Notes: a model not told the origin generated them from the sequence alone. Shown: positions 1 through 7,443, numbered from the stretch's first letter. The stretch: 14,933 nucleotides of DNA from Geoglobus sp. UBA235 (GCA_002494725.1 DACG01000023.1:1-14933); one strand, 5' to 3'. Numbers and translations are program-made.

Positions 1-474
1 AATGCCGAGATAGTGATTGTGGAGTTTTCAGATTATGCATGCCCGTACTGTGGAAAATTTGCCTTGGAAACCCTCCCAAGGATATTGGAAAACTTTGATG
101 TCAAATTCGTTTTCAAGGATTTTCCACTTCCAATGCATGGTGAAATAGCAATCAAAGCACATGAAGCAGCAAACTGTGCATACGAGCAGGGCAAGTACTG
201 GGAGTATCATGACATACTCTTTGAAAGACAATCAGAATGGAAAAAGAATCAGAGTAAATTTGTAGAATACGCAAAAATTCTGGGTTTGAATGTTGAGGAA
301 TTCAAGGCCTGCCTCGATTCTGGAAAATACAGGGATGAAATTCTCGAAGATAGAGATGAAGGCACCAAACTTGGGGTGAGAGGCACTCCAACTTTCATCA
401 TCAATGGTAAGAAAGTATCTGGAGCATTGCCTTATCAAGACTTCGAAAAAATACTCACCACTTTGCAGGATTGA
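1..474 (+). CDS. DsbA-family thiol:disulfide oxidoreductase (thioredoxin fold), 5' end cut by window
   Basis: The frame is open from base 1, and the residues before the first possible start (GTG at 13) already match the family strand before the active site, so the gene begins outside the window. The active-site motif CPYC (bases 40-51) follows the EFSDYA strand. The cis-proline loop appears near the C terminus as GVRGTPTFIING. Between them is the helical insertion expected of DsbA-like proteins (Thioredoxin_4 type). The visible part is 157 residues. The family catalyses formation or exchange of disulfide bonds; in archaea such proteins are often membrane-anchored or exported, but any signal sequence would lie upstream and cannot be seen. 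It stops at TGA 472-474, about 90 bases before the next gene. Class certain from motifs; substrate unknown. Confidence 0.9.
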   Translation, partial: NAEIVIVEFSDYACPYCGKFALETLPRILENFDVKFVFKDFPLPMHGEIAIKAHEAANCAYEQGKYWEYHDILFERQSEWKKNQSKFVEYAKILGLNVEEFKACLDSGKYRDEILEDRDEGTKLGVRGTPTFIINGKKVSGALPYQDFEKILTTLQD

Positions 475-507
475 GGGTAATTATGGTTTGTTAAATGACT
501 CCCCACC

Positions 508-528
508 TTATGACACGTAATGTCACAA
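508..528. promoter_or_regulatory. Palindromic operator candidate next to the nrpR-like promoter
   Basis: A perfect inverted repeat TGACA-N5-TGTCA lies at 511-525. Two further matching pairs (TT at 508-509 against AA at 527-528) make an imperfect 21-base palindrome. It ends two bases before the TATA-like element at 531-540, so a bound protein would compete with TBP/TFB or touch their complex. That position fits autoregulation by the downstream winged-helix protein. It does not resemble the GGTA/TACC-type NrpR operators described in methanogens, so the bound protein is an inference. Confidence 0.45.
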
Positions 529-530
529 TC

Positions 531-540
531 ATTTATATAT
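531..540 (+). promoter_or_regulatory. TATA box of the nrpR-like gene
   Basis: ATTTATATAT is centred about 28 bases before the ATG at 564, which is the normal archaeal distance from TATA box to transcription start. No Shine-Dalgarno sequence precedes the ATG. The transcript is therefore probably leaderless, beginning at or just before 564. Confidence 0.6.
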
Positions 541-563
541 TCCTTTTGCAGTCCTTAACTACA

Positions 564-1547
564 ATGAAATTGGTGATTGACAATCCAATTCTCTACAACA
601 TTCTGAAAATTCTTGCGAATTCAAATATGCCTTTGGGAGCCAAGAGTATTTCAGAAAAGCTCCAGGAAAGAGGCTTCAATGTGAAAAAAGATACTGTTCA
701 GTATTATCTTCGAATGCTTGATGAAGTCGGTTTAACAAGAAAAATAGGTCTTGCTGGGAGAATAATTTCTGAAAAAGGATTTGAAGAATTGAGAAAAGGG
801 ATGGTGAGAGAGAGGATCGGGTCCTTTATTGAGCTCAGGGAGGAGTATGCCTACAATGCAAATTTTGATCCCTGGAAAGGAAAGGGTCTTGTCAGCCTTA
901 ATATTGGAATTTTGCCTGAAGAAGAGCTTGAAGAGGCACTAAAACTCATCAAGAGGTGCATCGACAGGAAGCTTGCAATGAGTCCCTTTGTCAAAATTTA
1001 TGAAGGTGACAACATAAAAATAAGGATTCCAGAGAGAAAGGTTGGGATAGGGCTTGTGAGCACGTCTGTAATAGATGCTGCACTCATAGGACACAGAATA
1101 AGCTCAACTCCAACATTTGCAGGTATTTTGCAGTACATTGATTATCATCCGATCAGGTTTGTCCATGCAATTTCATACTACGGCTCAACTCTTGACCCTG
1201 TCGATCTTTTCATAAAAAGCGGAATGTGCAGCGTGAAAGACGCTGTTGAAAACGGACATGGTACAATTCCGGCAGATGTTAGAGAGATACCTCTCATTTT
1301 AAGGAAAAGGGCTGTCAATGTCCTGAAAATGCTGGAAAAAATTGGAATAAACGGGGCAGTTTATGTTAGCGGAGCAGAAAATGATGCCCTTGGCATTCCA
1401 GTTAGCAACTACAGATCTGGTATTGTTGTGATCGCTGGCTCCACACCTCTCGCATACATGCTTGAAAAGGGGCTGGATGTCGAAATAAGGATTCTTGGGT
1501 CTTACGAGAGGATAGAAGAGCTGGAATTCATTGAAAACCTTGTTTGA
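564..1547 (+). CDS. NrpR-type transcriptional regulator: winged helix plus one NRD/DUF128 domain
   Basis: The 327-residue protein has an N-terminal winged-helix domain (about residues 8-75, including the conserved KDTVQYYLRMLDEVGLTRK recognition region). It is followed by one DUF128/NRD effector domain (about 95-320) with the family hallmark GHGTIPADVREIP. In methanogens NrpR represses nitrogen-fixation and ammonium-assimilation genes and is released by 2-oxoglutarate; whether this homolog does the same is inferred. It carries one HTH and one NRD, as in NrpRI-type arrangements, rather than two NRDs. The start was placed at ATG 564 because the frame upstream (to 495) runs through the palindrome and TATA box and encodes no family sequence. 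The gene stands alone, about 80 bases before the leader ORF of the next operon. Gene symbol withheld because regulon identity is unproven. Confidence 0.85.
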   Translation: MKLVIDNPILYNILKILANSNMPLGAKSISEKLQERGFNVKKDTVQYYLRMLDEVGLTRKIGLAGRIISEKGFEELRKGMVRERIGSFIELREEYAYNANFDPWKGKGLVSLNIGILPEEELEEALKLIKRCIDRKLAMSPFVKIYEGDNIKIRIPERKVGIGLVSTSVIDAALIGHRISSTPTFAGILQYIDYHPIRFVHAISYYGSTLDPVDLFIKSGMCSVKDAVENGHGTIPADVREIPLILRKRAVNVLKMLEKIGINGAVYVSGAENDALGIPVSNYRSGIVVIAGSTPLAYMLEKGLDVEIRILGSYERIEELEFIENLV

Positions 1548-1577
1548 GTTCATATTTTATTGATTTATCATCGCAAA

Positions 1578-1612
1578 TTTTATATACCTTTAATCAACTC
1601 AATATTTTTAAA
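1578..1612 (+). promoter_or_regulatory. Two TATA-like elements upstream of the TRAP operon
   Basis: TTTTATATA at 1578-1586 would place transcription start near 1608-1612. ATTTTTAAA at 1604-1612 would place it near 1631, exactly at the ATG of the small leader ORF. The second element shares the string TATTTTTAAAC with the promoter of the amino-acid dehydrogenase at 12205-12215. Which one is used cannot be decided from sequence. Confidence 0.45.
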
Positions 1613-1630
1613 CTGGCATTGGTGTTTTCG

Positions 1631-1690
1631 ATGCCCGATGCAGTGGAGAGGGTATTTTTGAAAAAGAAGGGATTTGAGAGGTATGTATGA
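1631..1690 (+). CDS. Possible 19-residue leader peptide of the TRAP operon
   Basis: ATG 1631 opens a short frame encoding MPDAVERVFLKKKGFERYV with stop TGA at 1688-1690. The ATG lies about 23 bases after a TATA-like element, suitable for a leaderless transcript. The stop codon overlaps the first two bases of the Shine-Dalgarno core GAGGTGAT (1689-1696) of the next gene, and the ORF is in frame with that gene but separated by the TGA. Such an overlap would allow translational coupling or control by terminating ribosomes. No family is recognised. It could also be a chance short frame. Confidence 0.35.
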   Translation: MPDAVERVFLKKKGFERYV

Positions 1691-1696
1691 GGTGAT
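1689..1696 (+). promoter_or_regulatory. Strong Shine-Dalgarno site before the TAXI protein gene
   Basis: GAGGTGAT is a full match to the archaeal 16S 3' end (ATCACCTC) and lies three bases before ATG 1700, which fixes that start. The same core recurs before the dehydrogenase gene at 12249 and, in shorter form, before the genes at 2761 and 5520. Confidence 0.75.
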
Positions 1697-1699
1697 TGG

Positions 1700-2749
1700 A
1701 TGAGGTTGAAAACCTACGTGGCCCTGATTTTGGCTCTTGCGATTGGTGTGGCATTGGCCGGCTGTGCTCAGGAAGAGAAGAAGCCAGAAGCAACACCGAC
1801 ACCGGAAAAAGCCGAAGGTGTTAAGCTCCCGAAAACTGAAGATGGAAAATATATCATAACCATCTATACCGGTTCAGGCCCTGGAAGTGTTTATTTTGCT
1901 GTCGGTTCAATGTTTGCGAAGGTGCTTAACAAGAAGAGCGACATGATCTATGCCAAGGGTGTTACGAGCGGTGCGAGTGTTGCCAACGCCAAGGCCATTG
2001 GCAAGGGCGAGGCTCTTGCAGCCATAATCCAGAACGACGTCACTTACTATGCCTGGAACGGGAAGTTCCAGTTTGAAGGAAAGCCTGTGAAGGAGCTGAG
2101 AGGGATCGGAACCCTTTATCCAGAGCCCGTGCAGATCGTCGTGAGGGCTGACAGCGACATATACACTCTCGAGGATCTGAAGGGCAAGAAGGTCGTGGTT
2201 GGTGCCGCGGGAAGCGGAGTTGCCGCAACTGCTGAGAGGGTTCTGAAAGCAGCTGGAATCTGGGACGACATCGAGCCCGTATACCAGACCTTCAGTGAGG
2301 CTGCACAGAGCCTTGTTCTGGGACAGGTGGATGCCGAGTTCACGGTCATAGCCTACCCCGCCCCGGCCATAGACCAGATAGCCGTCAAGGTGCCTGTCAG
2401 ACTGCTCCCGATTCCAGATGAGGTTGTCCAGAAACTCCACGATGAGGGTTATCCGTTCTACGTCAAGGTTGTCGTTCCTGCTGGAACTTACAACGGACAG
2501 GACGAGGACGTTCAGACCATTGCTGTGAAGGCGACGCTTGCCGTTCACAAGGACGTGCCGGATGAGGTTGTCTACGAGATGACCAAGGTGCTATACGAGA
2601 ACATCGACGAACTCGCCAAAGCCCATCAGGTGGCGAAGCAGATAGACATGAACAATGCTTTTGAAGGTCTCATGATACCCCTTCATCCTGGGGCTGTAAA
2701 ATACTATGAGGAGAATGGAGTAACAGTACCACAGGAACTCAAATCGTGA
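1700..2749 (+). CDS. TAXI-family TRAP transporter solute-binding lipoprotein
   Basis: The 349-residue protein starts with a lipoprotein signal peptide (MRLK, a hydrophobic run, then lipobox LAGC with Cys22). A Pro/Thr/Glu-rich linker (about 24-40) follows, and then the TAXI domain. The start of the mature domain, GSGPGSVYFAVGSMFA, matches the family's glycine-rich ligand-binding beginning. Later LKGKKVVVGAAGSG and GQVDAEF are family-typical. It would be anchored outside the cytoplasmic membrane and deliver ligand to the permease encoded at 3221. Studied TAXI proteins bind glutamate, glutamine or related small acids, but the ligand here cannot be read from sequence. It is the first full gene of a plus-strand operon and about 55% G+C in sampled lines, far above the gene before it. 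The start is fixed by the strong Shine-Dalgarno site. Confidence 0.93.
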   Translation: MRLKTYVALILALAIGVALAGCAQEEKKPEATPTPEKAEGVKLPKTEDGKYIITIYTGSGPGSVYFAVGSMFAKVLNKKSDMIYAKGVTSGASVANAKAIGKGEALAAIIQNDVTYYAWNGKFQFEGKPVKELRGIGTLYPEPVQIVVRADSDIYTLEDLKGKKVVVGAAGSGVAATAERVLKAAGIWDDIEPVYQTFSEAAQSLVLGQVDAEFTVIAYPAPAIDQIAVKVPVRLLPIPDEVVQKLHDEGYPFYVKVVVPAGTYNGQDEDVQTIAVKATLAVHKDVPDEVVYEMTKVLYENIDELAKAHQVAKQIDMNNAFEGLMIPLHPGAVKYYEENGVTVPQELKS

Positions 2750-2760
2750 GGTGCTTTTGA

Positions 2761-3219
2761 TTGAAAAGACACCTTTATTTTTTAATTTTGTTTGGCTTTA
2801 CTTTTCTCATTTTTCTTGCTTTTCGTCCTGTGTATGTTCTCGAAATTCGTTTCAATAATCACAGCATCTTTATTCCCCTTTCTACAACAATAATGCTTTC
2901 TGTGGAGTACACCCACAGCGTGTCCCTCACAAAGGTTGTTGATGTTTATCTAGTAAATAAAAGCGGAATTTATGCCTTTGAGGAGAGATGGGAGGACTCG
3001 TTTGCTGGACAGCCGGTGAACGGCACATTTGAAAATGATCTTTTTGTTAAGAAGATGAATAGGAGCCTTGGCAAGAAATGGGAGTACTGGTTCATTAAGC
3101 TTAACAACTTCAAAATCTGGATTGATGAAAAGCAGATTTTTGATCAGCCAGAGGAGGAGGGGCATCTGACTTTTGAGATCAGGCAAATCCCGGCATTTAA
3201 ACTGTATGCGGGGTGGTAG
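2761..3219 (+). CDS. DUF1850 protein of the TRAP-TAXI operon
   Basis: This 152-residue protein has one N-terminal membrane segment (about residues 5-24) and a small exported domain. The stretch MLSVEYTHSVSLTKVVDVY matches the DUF1850 signature (serine/tyrosine-histidine-serine followed by a valine-rich strand). DUF1850 genes are commonly found between TAXI binding proteins and fused TRAP permeases, as here; their exact role is unknown. It starts at TTG 2761, with GAGGTG at 2748-2753 overlapping the stop of the preceding gene, and ends one base before the GTG of the permease. It is conspicuously A+T-rich (about 39% G+C over 420 bases counted by eye), unlike the gene before it. Family assignment rests on motif and position. 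Confidence 0.82.
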   Translation: MKRHLYFLILFGFTFLIFLAFRPVYVLEIRFNNHSIFIPLSTTIMLSVEYTHSVSLTKVVDVYLVNKSGIYAFEERWEDSFAGQPVNGTFENDLFVKKMNRSLGKKWEYWFIKLNNFKIWIDEKQIFDQPEEEGHLTFEIRQIPAFKLYAGW

Positions 3220-3220
3220 T

Positions 3221-5533
3221 GTGGCAGATATAATGGATGAGGTTGAGAAGTACATTGCCCTTGAAAGAACAAGAACTCTGTCAAAAAAGCTCCAGAGAAT
3301 AGTAATTCTGGCTGCCGTACTCATAGGGGTTTATGAGGTTCTTTTCATATTCAACTTCACGTACTCAATCTACGACGTTGTAGCGAGACTTGGCTACAAG
3401 GTGTCACTGCTCAGGCTGGACTTTCAGGACAAGCAGGGTGAGGCTTTTGTTCTTGCGATGATTCTGGTGATAGCATTTCTCAGATACCCGATAAGAGACA
3501 AAGAGAAGTATCTAAAGAGTGTGCAGATCTACGACTGGGTGCTGATTGCCCTGAGCCTCGTGAGCATGTTCTACATGTTCTACCGCTTTCCAACGTACAT
3601 GGTGTTCTACGATGTAAACACCTACGACGTAATTTTCGGACTTATAGCAATCGCTGTAGTTCTCGAAGCTACCAGAAGGACTGTTGGATGGATTCTGCCA
3701 GCAATAGTCCTCGTATTTCTTGCGTACGGCATAAGAGACACGATGTTTAACTGGAACAGGTTCGTCCAGTACCTATACCTCGATCAGGGAATATTCGGAA
3801 TACCATTCTACGTCATGACCATCTACGTCTTCGCCTTTGTATTCTTCGGAGCATTCTTGTTGAGAATAGGTGTTAGCGATTACATAACCCGCTTTATGAT
3901 CTCCCTTTTCGGCCCGAGGCAGGGTGGCCCTGCAAAGGCTGCAGTTGTTTCGAGCGGTCTGATGGGAACAGTCAGTGGAAGTTCAGTTGCAAATGTTCTC
4001 ACAACAGGAACGTTTACGATTCCCTTAATGAAAAAAGCCGGTTATCCACCTGATAAGGCAGGTGCTGTTGAGCCCGTTGCATCCACAGGCGGACAGCTGA
4101 TGCCACCCATCATGGGTGCTGCAGCGTTCATCATGGCCCAGTTTCTCGGCGTGCCGTACAACAAGCTCATAATTGCCGCAATCCTTCCGGCTCTGATCTA
4201 CTACGCCGGAGTTTACATCTTCATAGACCTCGAAACAAAGAGATTAGGGCTCAGGGGACTTTCGAGGGACTCTTTCACGCCGCTAAGCTACTTCATCAGG
4301 AAGCTCTACATACTCCTGCCCATCGCCGTAATCACAATCGCCCTCGTGTGGGGTATCGCCCCTCACATAGCCGCAATATCCTCGCTGGGAATCGCGATAT
4401 GGGTTGCTTGGATTTCGAAGGATGAAATACCTGGGGACGAGAGGATCTACGTTCCGTTTGTCGTGCTGGCAATCCTGCTGATGTTCTCGGGCAGGGAGCT
4501 CTCGCACGTAACCGCTCCACTCCTGCTTCTGCTCGCACTCGCACTCTTGGCTTTATCGTTCGCCAGGAAGATCGAGTTCAACGAGAAGCTCTACATCAGC
4601 CTGCTCTTCATAGCCTTCGCGGCTTTCTGCAAGTTCCTCGGGCTCAGAAAAGAAGCGATACTCCTGATGAGCGGTGTGTTCGGGATAGTGTTCTCGATAA
4701 TCATCGGCAGGGTCTCCAAGACCGAAGTTGGGAAGAAGATGTCCTTCGCAACGTACGAGTCGATGATAGACGCGGGCATAACGAGCACCAGCGTTATGCT
4801 CGCAGCAGCAAGCGCTGGCTTAATACAGGGCGTTCTGACGATGACCGGGCTTGTGACGAGCCTGGGATACAAGCTCATTGATCTGACCGGCGGGTACCTC
4901 ATGCTCCTGCTGATAATGGCCATGGTGTTCAGTCTGATCCTCGGAATGGGCGTCCCAACAACCGCAAACTACGTCATAACCTCGCTTGTTGCCGCTCCTG
5001 CTGTTTTCAACGCTGTAGCTGGAAATCCTGTGTACGACGCGCTCGTTCCGGGGACGGCGACAGCAACCGCCTTACTTGCCGCCCACTTCTTCGTTTTCTA
5101 CTTCGGGATTCTCGCAGATCTCACACCTCCCGTTGCTCTCGCAGCATACGCCGGTTCGGCCTTGGCCGGAGGCGATTTCTGGAAGACGGCAAGAAACTCA
5201 GTAAAGTACGCTCTTGCAGGCTACATAGGGCCCTACATATACTTCACCCATCCCGAAATGTTCCTGATAACCGTGCAGAACTGGGATGTGGTTACGATAG
5301 TGAGAGTCGCTTACTACTTCCTCGCAAGCCTGCTGGTAATGTACATGCTGGCCATAGCAATAACAGGCCACTTCGGAAAGCCGCTGAGGAGGGAGACCAA
5401 GACCGTTATTGGCATTCTCGGTGTGAGCGGGGCGACCCTCCACATTCTGCCGATTGCCCTCGGAGCGGGCACGTTACTCGGTCTTAGAATTTACAACAGC
5501 AGGTTGAGAGGTGAGTTTGTTGAAGAGCGATGA
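3221..5533 (+). CDS. TRAP transporter fused permease, 4TM/12TM type
   Basis: This 770-residue polytopic membrane protein fuses the small (DctQ-like, about residues 20-160) and large (DctM-like) TRAP permease subunits. Hallmarks are SGLMGTVSGSSVANVLTTG (about 243-262), TGGQLMPPIMGAAAF (about 289-303), and in the second half AAASAGLIQGVLTMTGL and LGMGVPTTANYV (about 574-586). The TGGQLMPPIMG and GMGVPTTAN loops are the conserved re-entrant regions that bind sodium and substrate in TRAP transporters. It should import the ligand delivered by the TAXI lipoprotein using the sodium gradient. GTG 3221 was chosen because a GGGGTGG Shine-Dalgarno-like sequence lies at 3209-3215 and the frame upstream overlaps DUF1850; ATG 3233 is the alternative. 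Its end overlaps the following aminotransferase gene. Confidence 0.93.
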   Translation: MADIMDEVEKYIALERTRTLSKKLQRIVILAAVLIGVYEVLFIFNFTYSIYDVVARLGYKVSLLRLDFQDKQGEAFVLAMILVIAFLRYPIRDKEKYLKSVQIYDWVLIALSLVSMFYMFYRFPTYMVFYDVNTYDVIFGLIAIAVVLEATRRTVGWILPAIVLVFLAYGIRDTMFNWNRFVQYLYLDQGIFGIPFYVMTIYVFAFVFFGAFLLRIGVSDYITRFMISLFGPRQGGPAKAAVVSSGLMGTVSGSSVANVLTTGTFTIPLMKKAGYPPDKAGAVEPVASTGGQLMPPIMGAAAFIMAQFLGVPYNKLIIAAILPALIYYAGVYIFIDLETKRLGLRGLSRDSFTPLSYFIRKLYILLPIAVITIALVWGIAPHIAAISSLGIAIWVAWISKDEIPGDERIYVPFVVLAILLMFSGRELSHVTAPLLLLLALALLALSFARKIEFNEKLYISLLFIAFAAFCKFLGLRKEAILLMSGVFGIVFSIIIGRVSKTEVGKKMSFATYESMIDAGITSTSVMLAAASAGLIQGVLTMTGLVTSLGYKLIDLTGGYLMLLLIMAMVFSLILGMGVPTTANYVITSLVAAPAVFNAVAGNPVYDALVPGTATATALLAAHFFVFYFGILADLTPPVALAAYAGSALAGGDFWKTARNSVKYALAGYIGPYIYFTHPEMFLITVQNWDVVTIVRVAYYFLASLLVMYMLAIAITGHFGKPLRRETKTVIGILGVSGATLHILPIALGAGTLLGLRIYNSRLRGEFVEER

Positions 5534-6797
5534 TGTATATGAAAGGGCAAGCAGGGTTATTCCGAGAGCCGCCCAGACTGGATTGAGGGCCGAAACCCAC
5601 TACCCCCACCCCTTTGTGCCTGAAAAGGCGTACGGCTGCAGGATGGTGGATGTCGACGGCAGGGAGTACACGGACTACCACCTTGCCTTTGGCCCGATAC
5701 TGCTGGGCCACAACCATCCGGAAGTGAACGAGGCCGTGAAGGAACAGATTGATGAGGGGGTTCTTTACGGCGCTGGAGTGTGCGAGCTGGAGGTTGAGGT
5801 TGCCGAGAAGCTTGTGGATCTCATTCCCTCAGCTGAGATGGTCAACTTCGTGAACTCGGGAACCGAGGCCACATACCATGCGATAAGGCTGTCAAGGGCA
5901 TATACTGGAAGGGAGAGCATAATCAAGTTCGAGGGGTGCTACCACGGGTGGCACGATTACGTTGCCTTCAACGTCTCTCCGCCTGAAAACATGATGGGCA
6001 GGATATATCCGCAATCCAAGGGAATACTCAGAGCAGCCTACGAAACCACCAGGATTCTGCCCTTCAACGACAGCGATGCCTTCAGGGAGTTCATGGCAGA
6101 GCACGGAGAGGAGATTGCCGGTGTGATCTTAGAGCCCATTCCTCACAGCGTTGGTGCGATAATTCCAGAAAGGAAGTTCCTGAAAACGCTCAGACGGGAG
6201 ACGGAAACTTACGGTAGCGTGCTGATATTCGACGAGATAATCACAGCATTCAGACACAGCATTCATGGCGTTCAGGAGGAGTTTGGTGTTGTTCCCGACA
6301 TAACCACCATAGGGAAGTCCATGGGCAACGGGTATCCGGTTGCTGCGATTGTCGGTAAAAAGGAAATAATGTCGCTCGTCCACAACGGAGTCCTCGTCTC
6401 TGGCACGTATTCCGGGCACCCGGCAGCTCTCGCAGCTGTAAAGAAGACCATAGAGGTCCTTGAAAGAGACAACGTCGTTGATTACATCTCCCACCTTGGA
6501 GAGGAGTACAGAAGGGCTCTGGGCGATGTCCTGGATGAGCTTGGAATTGAGGCGAGGGTCGTGGGATACAGATCCATTTTCGCTCTTCAGTTTGCGAGGG
6601 GGGAGGTCAGGAGCTACGCTGACATAGTGGGGATAGACAGGGAAAGGTTCAGAGAGTTCGCAGCCGGGATGAGAAAGAGGGGGATATTCTTCACACCCAA
6701 CCCGCTCAAGAGGTGTCACCTCTCCGCAAAGCACACGGAAAAGGAGCTTGAAGAGTTTATTCACGCTGCCAGGGAAGTTTTGAAGTCCATGAAATAA
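5520..6797 (+). CDS. Class III PLP-dependent aminotransferase, glutamate-1-semialdehyde aminomutase-like
   Basis: The 425-residue enzyme has the fold-type I, class III signature. SGTEA binds the cofactor phosphate, CYHGWHD carries the ring-stacking aromatic residue, FDEIITAFR the aspartate that holds the pyridine nitrogen, and TIGKSMGNGYP the Schiff-base lysine (codon 6315-6317). It belongs to the group often labelled glutamate-1-semialdehyde 2,1-aminomutase, but the lysine loop is GKSMGNG rather than the GKIIGGG usual in true HemL. Another transamination, perhaps of the transported compound, is therefore more likely. The gene overlaps the permease end, so the two are translationally coupled. 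GAGGTGA at 5508-5514 points to TTG 5520 (or TTG 5517); GTG 5511 would lie inside that site, although it is the longest frame. TTG is also used at 2761. Specific substrate unknown. Confidence 0.88.
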   Translation: MKSDDVYERASRVIPRAAQTGLRAETHYPHPFVPEKAYGCRMVDVDGREYTDYHLAFGPILLGHNHPEVNEAVKEQIDEGVLYGAGVCELEVEVAEKLVDLIPSAEMVNFVNSGTEATYHAIRLSRAYTGRESIIKFEGCYHGWHDYVAFNVSPPENMMGRIYPQSKGILRAAYETTRILPFNDSDAFREFMAEHGEEIAGVILEPIPHSVGAIIPERKFLKTLRRETETYGSVLIFDEIITAFRHSIHGVQEEFGVVPDITTIGKSMGNGYPVAAIVGKKEIMSLVHNGVLVSGTYSGHPAALAAVKKTIEVLERDNVVDYISHLGEEYRRALGDVLDELGIEARVVGYRSIFALQFARGEVRSYADIVGIDRERFREFAAGMRKRGIFFTPNPLKRCHLSAKHTEKELEEFIHAAREVLKSMK

Positions 6798-6807
6798 CTC
6801 CCCAACC

Positions 6808-6818
6808 TTTTTCTTTTT
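6808..6818 (+). terminator. Oligo-T tract after the aminotransferase gene, weak terminator candidate
   Basis: TTTTTCTTTTT follows the aminotransferase stop by ten bases and ends directly before the next ATG. Archaeal RNA polymerase can terminate on T-rich tracts without a hairpin, so this may reduce read-through into the methyltransferase gene. The distance is so short that it may equally be a chance feature of the spacer. Confidence 0.25.
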
Positions 6819-6819
6819 C

Positions 6820-7443
6820 ATGGCGTATGGAATAGAGATGCCCGGCCATGAGAGCATAGCAGACGTTTTCAACCGCTTGGCAGAGCGCTACGACTCGTGG
6901 TACGACAGAAATGCCGAGCTCTTCGAGAGAGAAGTGATCACCATTCCTCCACCGACAAAACCCTCGCTTGAAGTCGGCTGCGGATCTGGCAGATTCATGG
7001 AGAGGCTTGGAATTGACGTCGGGGTGGATCTGTCCGAAAGGTTGCTGAAAATCGCCAGATCGCGTGGCTGCGAGGTTTTGATCGCAGACGGCAGGCTTCT
7101 CCCGTTCAGAGATGACTCCTTTTCCTCAGCCTACCTGATATTCACCCTCTGCTTCCTCCAGAATCCTGAAAGTGTTTTGGCAGAGATCAGGAGAGTTCTG
7201 AGGGATGATGGTGTGCTTACAGTGTGCATCGTCCCAAGAGATTCGGGGCTCGGAATGGAGTACTCATCAAAGAACAGCCCATTTTACAGAATCGCAAGGT
7301 TCTACAGAGAACGAGAAGTTGAGGAAATGCTGATAAAAGCCGGGTTCGAAGTCACTGGCACTGAAAGAACCAGGATCAGGCATTCGGAGAACGATTTCGT
7401 GTGCCTTTCTGCAAGGCTCAGAGGTAAAGGTCGCCCTCGATAA
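6820..7443 (+). CDS. SAM-dependent class I methyltransferase (Methyltransf_11 type)
   Basis: This 207-residue Rossmann-fold methyltransferase has motif I as LEVGCGSGR (residues 50-58), the ribose-binding acidic residue in GVDLS (Asp70), motif II/III in ADGRLLPFRDDSF, and the post-motif stretch IRRVLRDDGVLTV. This matches the UbiE/Methyltransf_11 group, which acts on small molecules or lipids; the acceptor is not identifiable. It follows the aminotransferase stop by 22 bases and is probably the last gene of the TRAP operon. No Shine-Dalgarno site precedes ATG 6820, and ATG 6838 is an alternative start. Its last 26 bases overlap the 3' end of the convergent ABC ATPase gene. A functional link to the transporter is suggested only by position. 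Confidence 0.85.
   Translation: MAYGIEMPGHESIADVFNRLAERYDSWYDRNAELFEREVITIPPPTKPSLEVGCGSGRFMERLGIDVGVDLSERLLKIARSRGCEVLIADGRLLPFRDDSFSSAYLIFTLCFLQNPESVLAEIRRVLRDDGVLTVCIVPRDSGLGMEYSSKNSPFYRIARFYREREVEEMLIKAGFEVTGTERTRIRHSENDFVCLSARLRGKGRPR

Noticed and set aside
495..563. N-terminal extension of the NrpR-type protein to ATG 495
   Set aside because: It would translate through the palindrome and the TATA box, and the added residues do not resemble the family N terminus.
1546..1600. Distant inverted repeats GAGTT/AACTC and TTGATT/AATCAA around the first TATA element of the TRAP operon
   Set aside because: The arms are 5-6 bases with spacers of over 25 bases in A+T-rich DNA, so chance is a sufficient explanation.
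1907..2548. 213-residue open frame on the minus strand inside the TAXI protein gene
   Set aside because: It is fully antisense to a gene with a clear lipobox, Shine-Dalgarno site and family motifs; its sequence shows no domain and is a product of biased codon use.
5520..6797. Calling the aminotransferase HemL (tetrapyrrole synthesis)
   Set aside because: The lysine loop is GKSMGNG rather than GKIIGGG, and the gene is translationally coupled to a transporter rather than to hem genes.
6129..6872. 247-residue minus-strand open frame across the aminotransferase and methyltransferase genes
   Set aside because: It is antisense to conserved PLP-enzyme motifs, has no promoter or ribosome site, and its sequence is low in recognisable structure.
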